Made by a program: the position numbers and the translations under genes | Shown: in pieces, positions 51,659-51,811 of the stretch | Position numbering within the stretch: the first letter of the stretch is position 1 | Layout of the letters: every line of letters starts with the position of its first letter | The notes under the pieces: model-generated | The model's input: only the letters and a program-made list of their open reading frames with translations | Told to the model about the DNA's origin: nothing | Databases searched by the model: none | Assembly (NCBI GenBank): GCA_030149525.1 | Contig: JASBRJ010000230.1 | Location: 1 to 51,811, forward strand | Direction: 5' to 3' | DNA from: a bacterium | GTDB taxonomy: Bacteria; Vulcanimicrobiota; Xenobia; Xenobiales; JADMJV01 | DNA: 51,811 nucleotides

Positions 51659-51811
51659 GTGAACTATCGCCGCCTCATTCCCGCTCTTCTTTGCTGCTCT
51701 CTCCTCGCTTCTTGCGGAGGTTCTGGAGGGTCGCCGGCTCCCTTCACCGGGTCAACGGCATCTCAGGTGACGCCTGCTCCTACGAACCCGCAGCCTATCA
51801 CTGTCCGAGCC
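51659..51811 (+). CDS. lipoprotein, partial (C-terminus off the right edge)
   Basis: From GTG 51659 the frame stays open to the window end. It encodes MNYRRLIPALLCCSLLASCG, a signal peptide with basic start, hydrophobic core and a LLASC lipobox (Cys at residue 19), followed by a Gly/Ser/Pro/Thr-rich linker. This is a typical lipoprotein start. A TTG 42 bases upstream is an alternative start but fits signal structure less well. The mature domain is not visible, so no function can be given. Confidence 0.6.
   Translation, partial: MNYRRLIPALLCCSLLASCGGSGGSPAPFTGSTASQVTPAPTNPQPITVRA

Noticed and set aside
1-51811. tRNA, rRNA, insertion sequences or prophage
   Set aside because: None was recognised by eye; no transposase, integrase or phage structural gene is present. 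A tRNA could be missed without a computed search.

Overview
This window reads as a chromosomal segment of a GC-rich, diderm (Gram-negative-type) bacterium. The evidence is an outer-membrane beta-barrel ending in Phe, a lipobox lipoprotein, several Sec signal peptides, many GTG/TTG starts and tightly overlapping genes. I cannot place it taxonomically with confidence. A high-affinity (group 1h-type) [NiFe]-hydrogenase suggests an aerobic soil or freshwater bacterium, and the abundance of unrecognised repeat-rich proteins suggests a poorly sampled phylum. I see no phage, transposon, CRISPR, rRNA or tRNA, and no gene-free stretch longer than about 300 bases.

Layout. 1-5.6 kb: a partial FeS-type photolyase (runs off the left edge), two small unknown proteins, a split ThrE-type exporter, a Met-rich NlpC/P60 peptidase, and an unknown membrane protein with a GHKL-like N-terminus. 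5.7-11.2 kb: a two-gene cassette resembling PelB (TPR plus outer-membrane barrel) and PelA (polysaccharide deacetylase), the latter with three tandem N-terminal Rossmann-like domains. 11.3-16.7 kb: a membrane/aminopropyltransferase/TPR fusion, an alkaline-phosphatase-superfamily enzyme and a lone HicB-like protein.

16.8-30.2 kb: one continuous 16-gene hydrogenase operon: DUF1641-type protein, hypA, hypB, small and large subunits, maturation protease, two small unknowns, a TPR protein, another small unknown, a NifU-Rieske protein, an NHL propeller, hypF, hypC, hypD, hypE. It holds the catalytic dimer, the whole HypA-F maturation set, the endoprotease and a plausible electron-output module, so it is nearly self-contained.

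30.3-31.5 kb: two secreted small proteins converging on a shared terminator. 39.4 to 31.5 kb (minus strand): a dNMP-kinase-like protein, a DAHP synthase-prephenate dehydratase-ACT fusion, an FAD monooxygenase, two small unknowns and a GH38 alpha-mannosidase. 39.5-42.2 kb: two repetitive proteins, one made of nine 22-residue RGDFGEYHGDYT units.

51.5 to 42.2 kb (minus strand): seven translationally coupled genes: a carboxylic-acid-reductase-like A-T-R enzyme, an HprK-like kinase, an APH-like kinase, a GT-A glycosyltransferase, an O-methyltransferase, a GT4 glycosyltransferase and an NTP_transf_5 nucleotidyltransferase. They look like a biosynthetic pathway for an unknown reduced, methylated, glycosylated and possibly phosphorylated product. 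This is the best candidate for an undescribed system. A partial lipoprotein gene closes the window.
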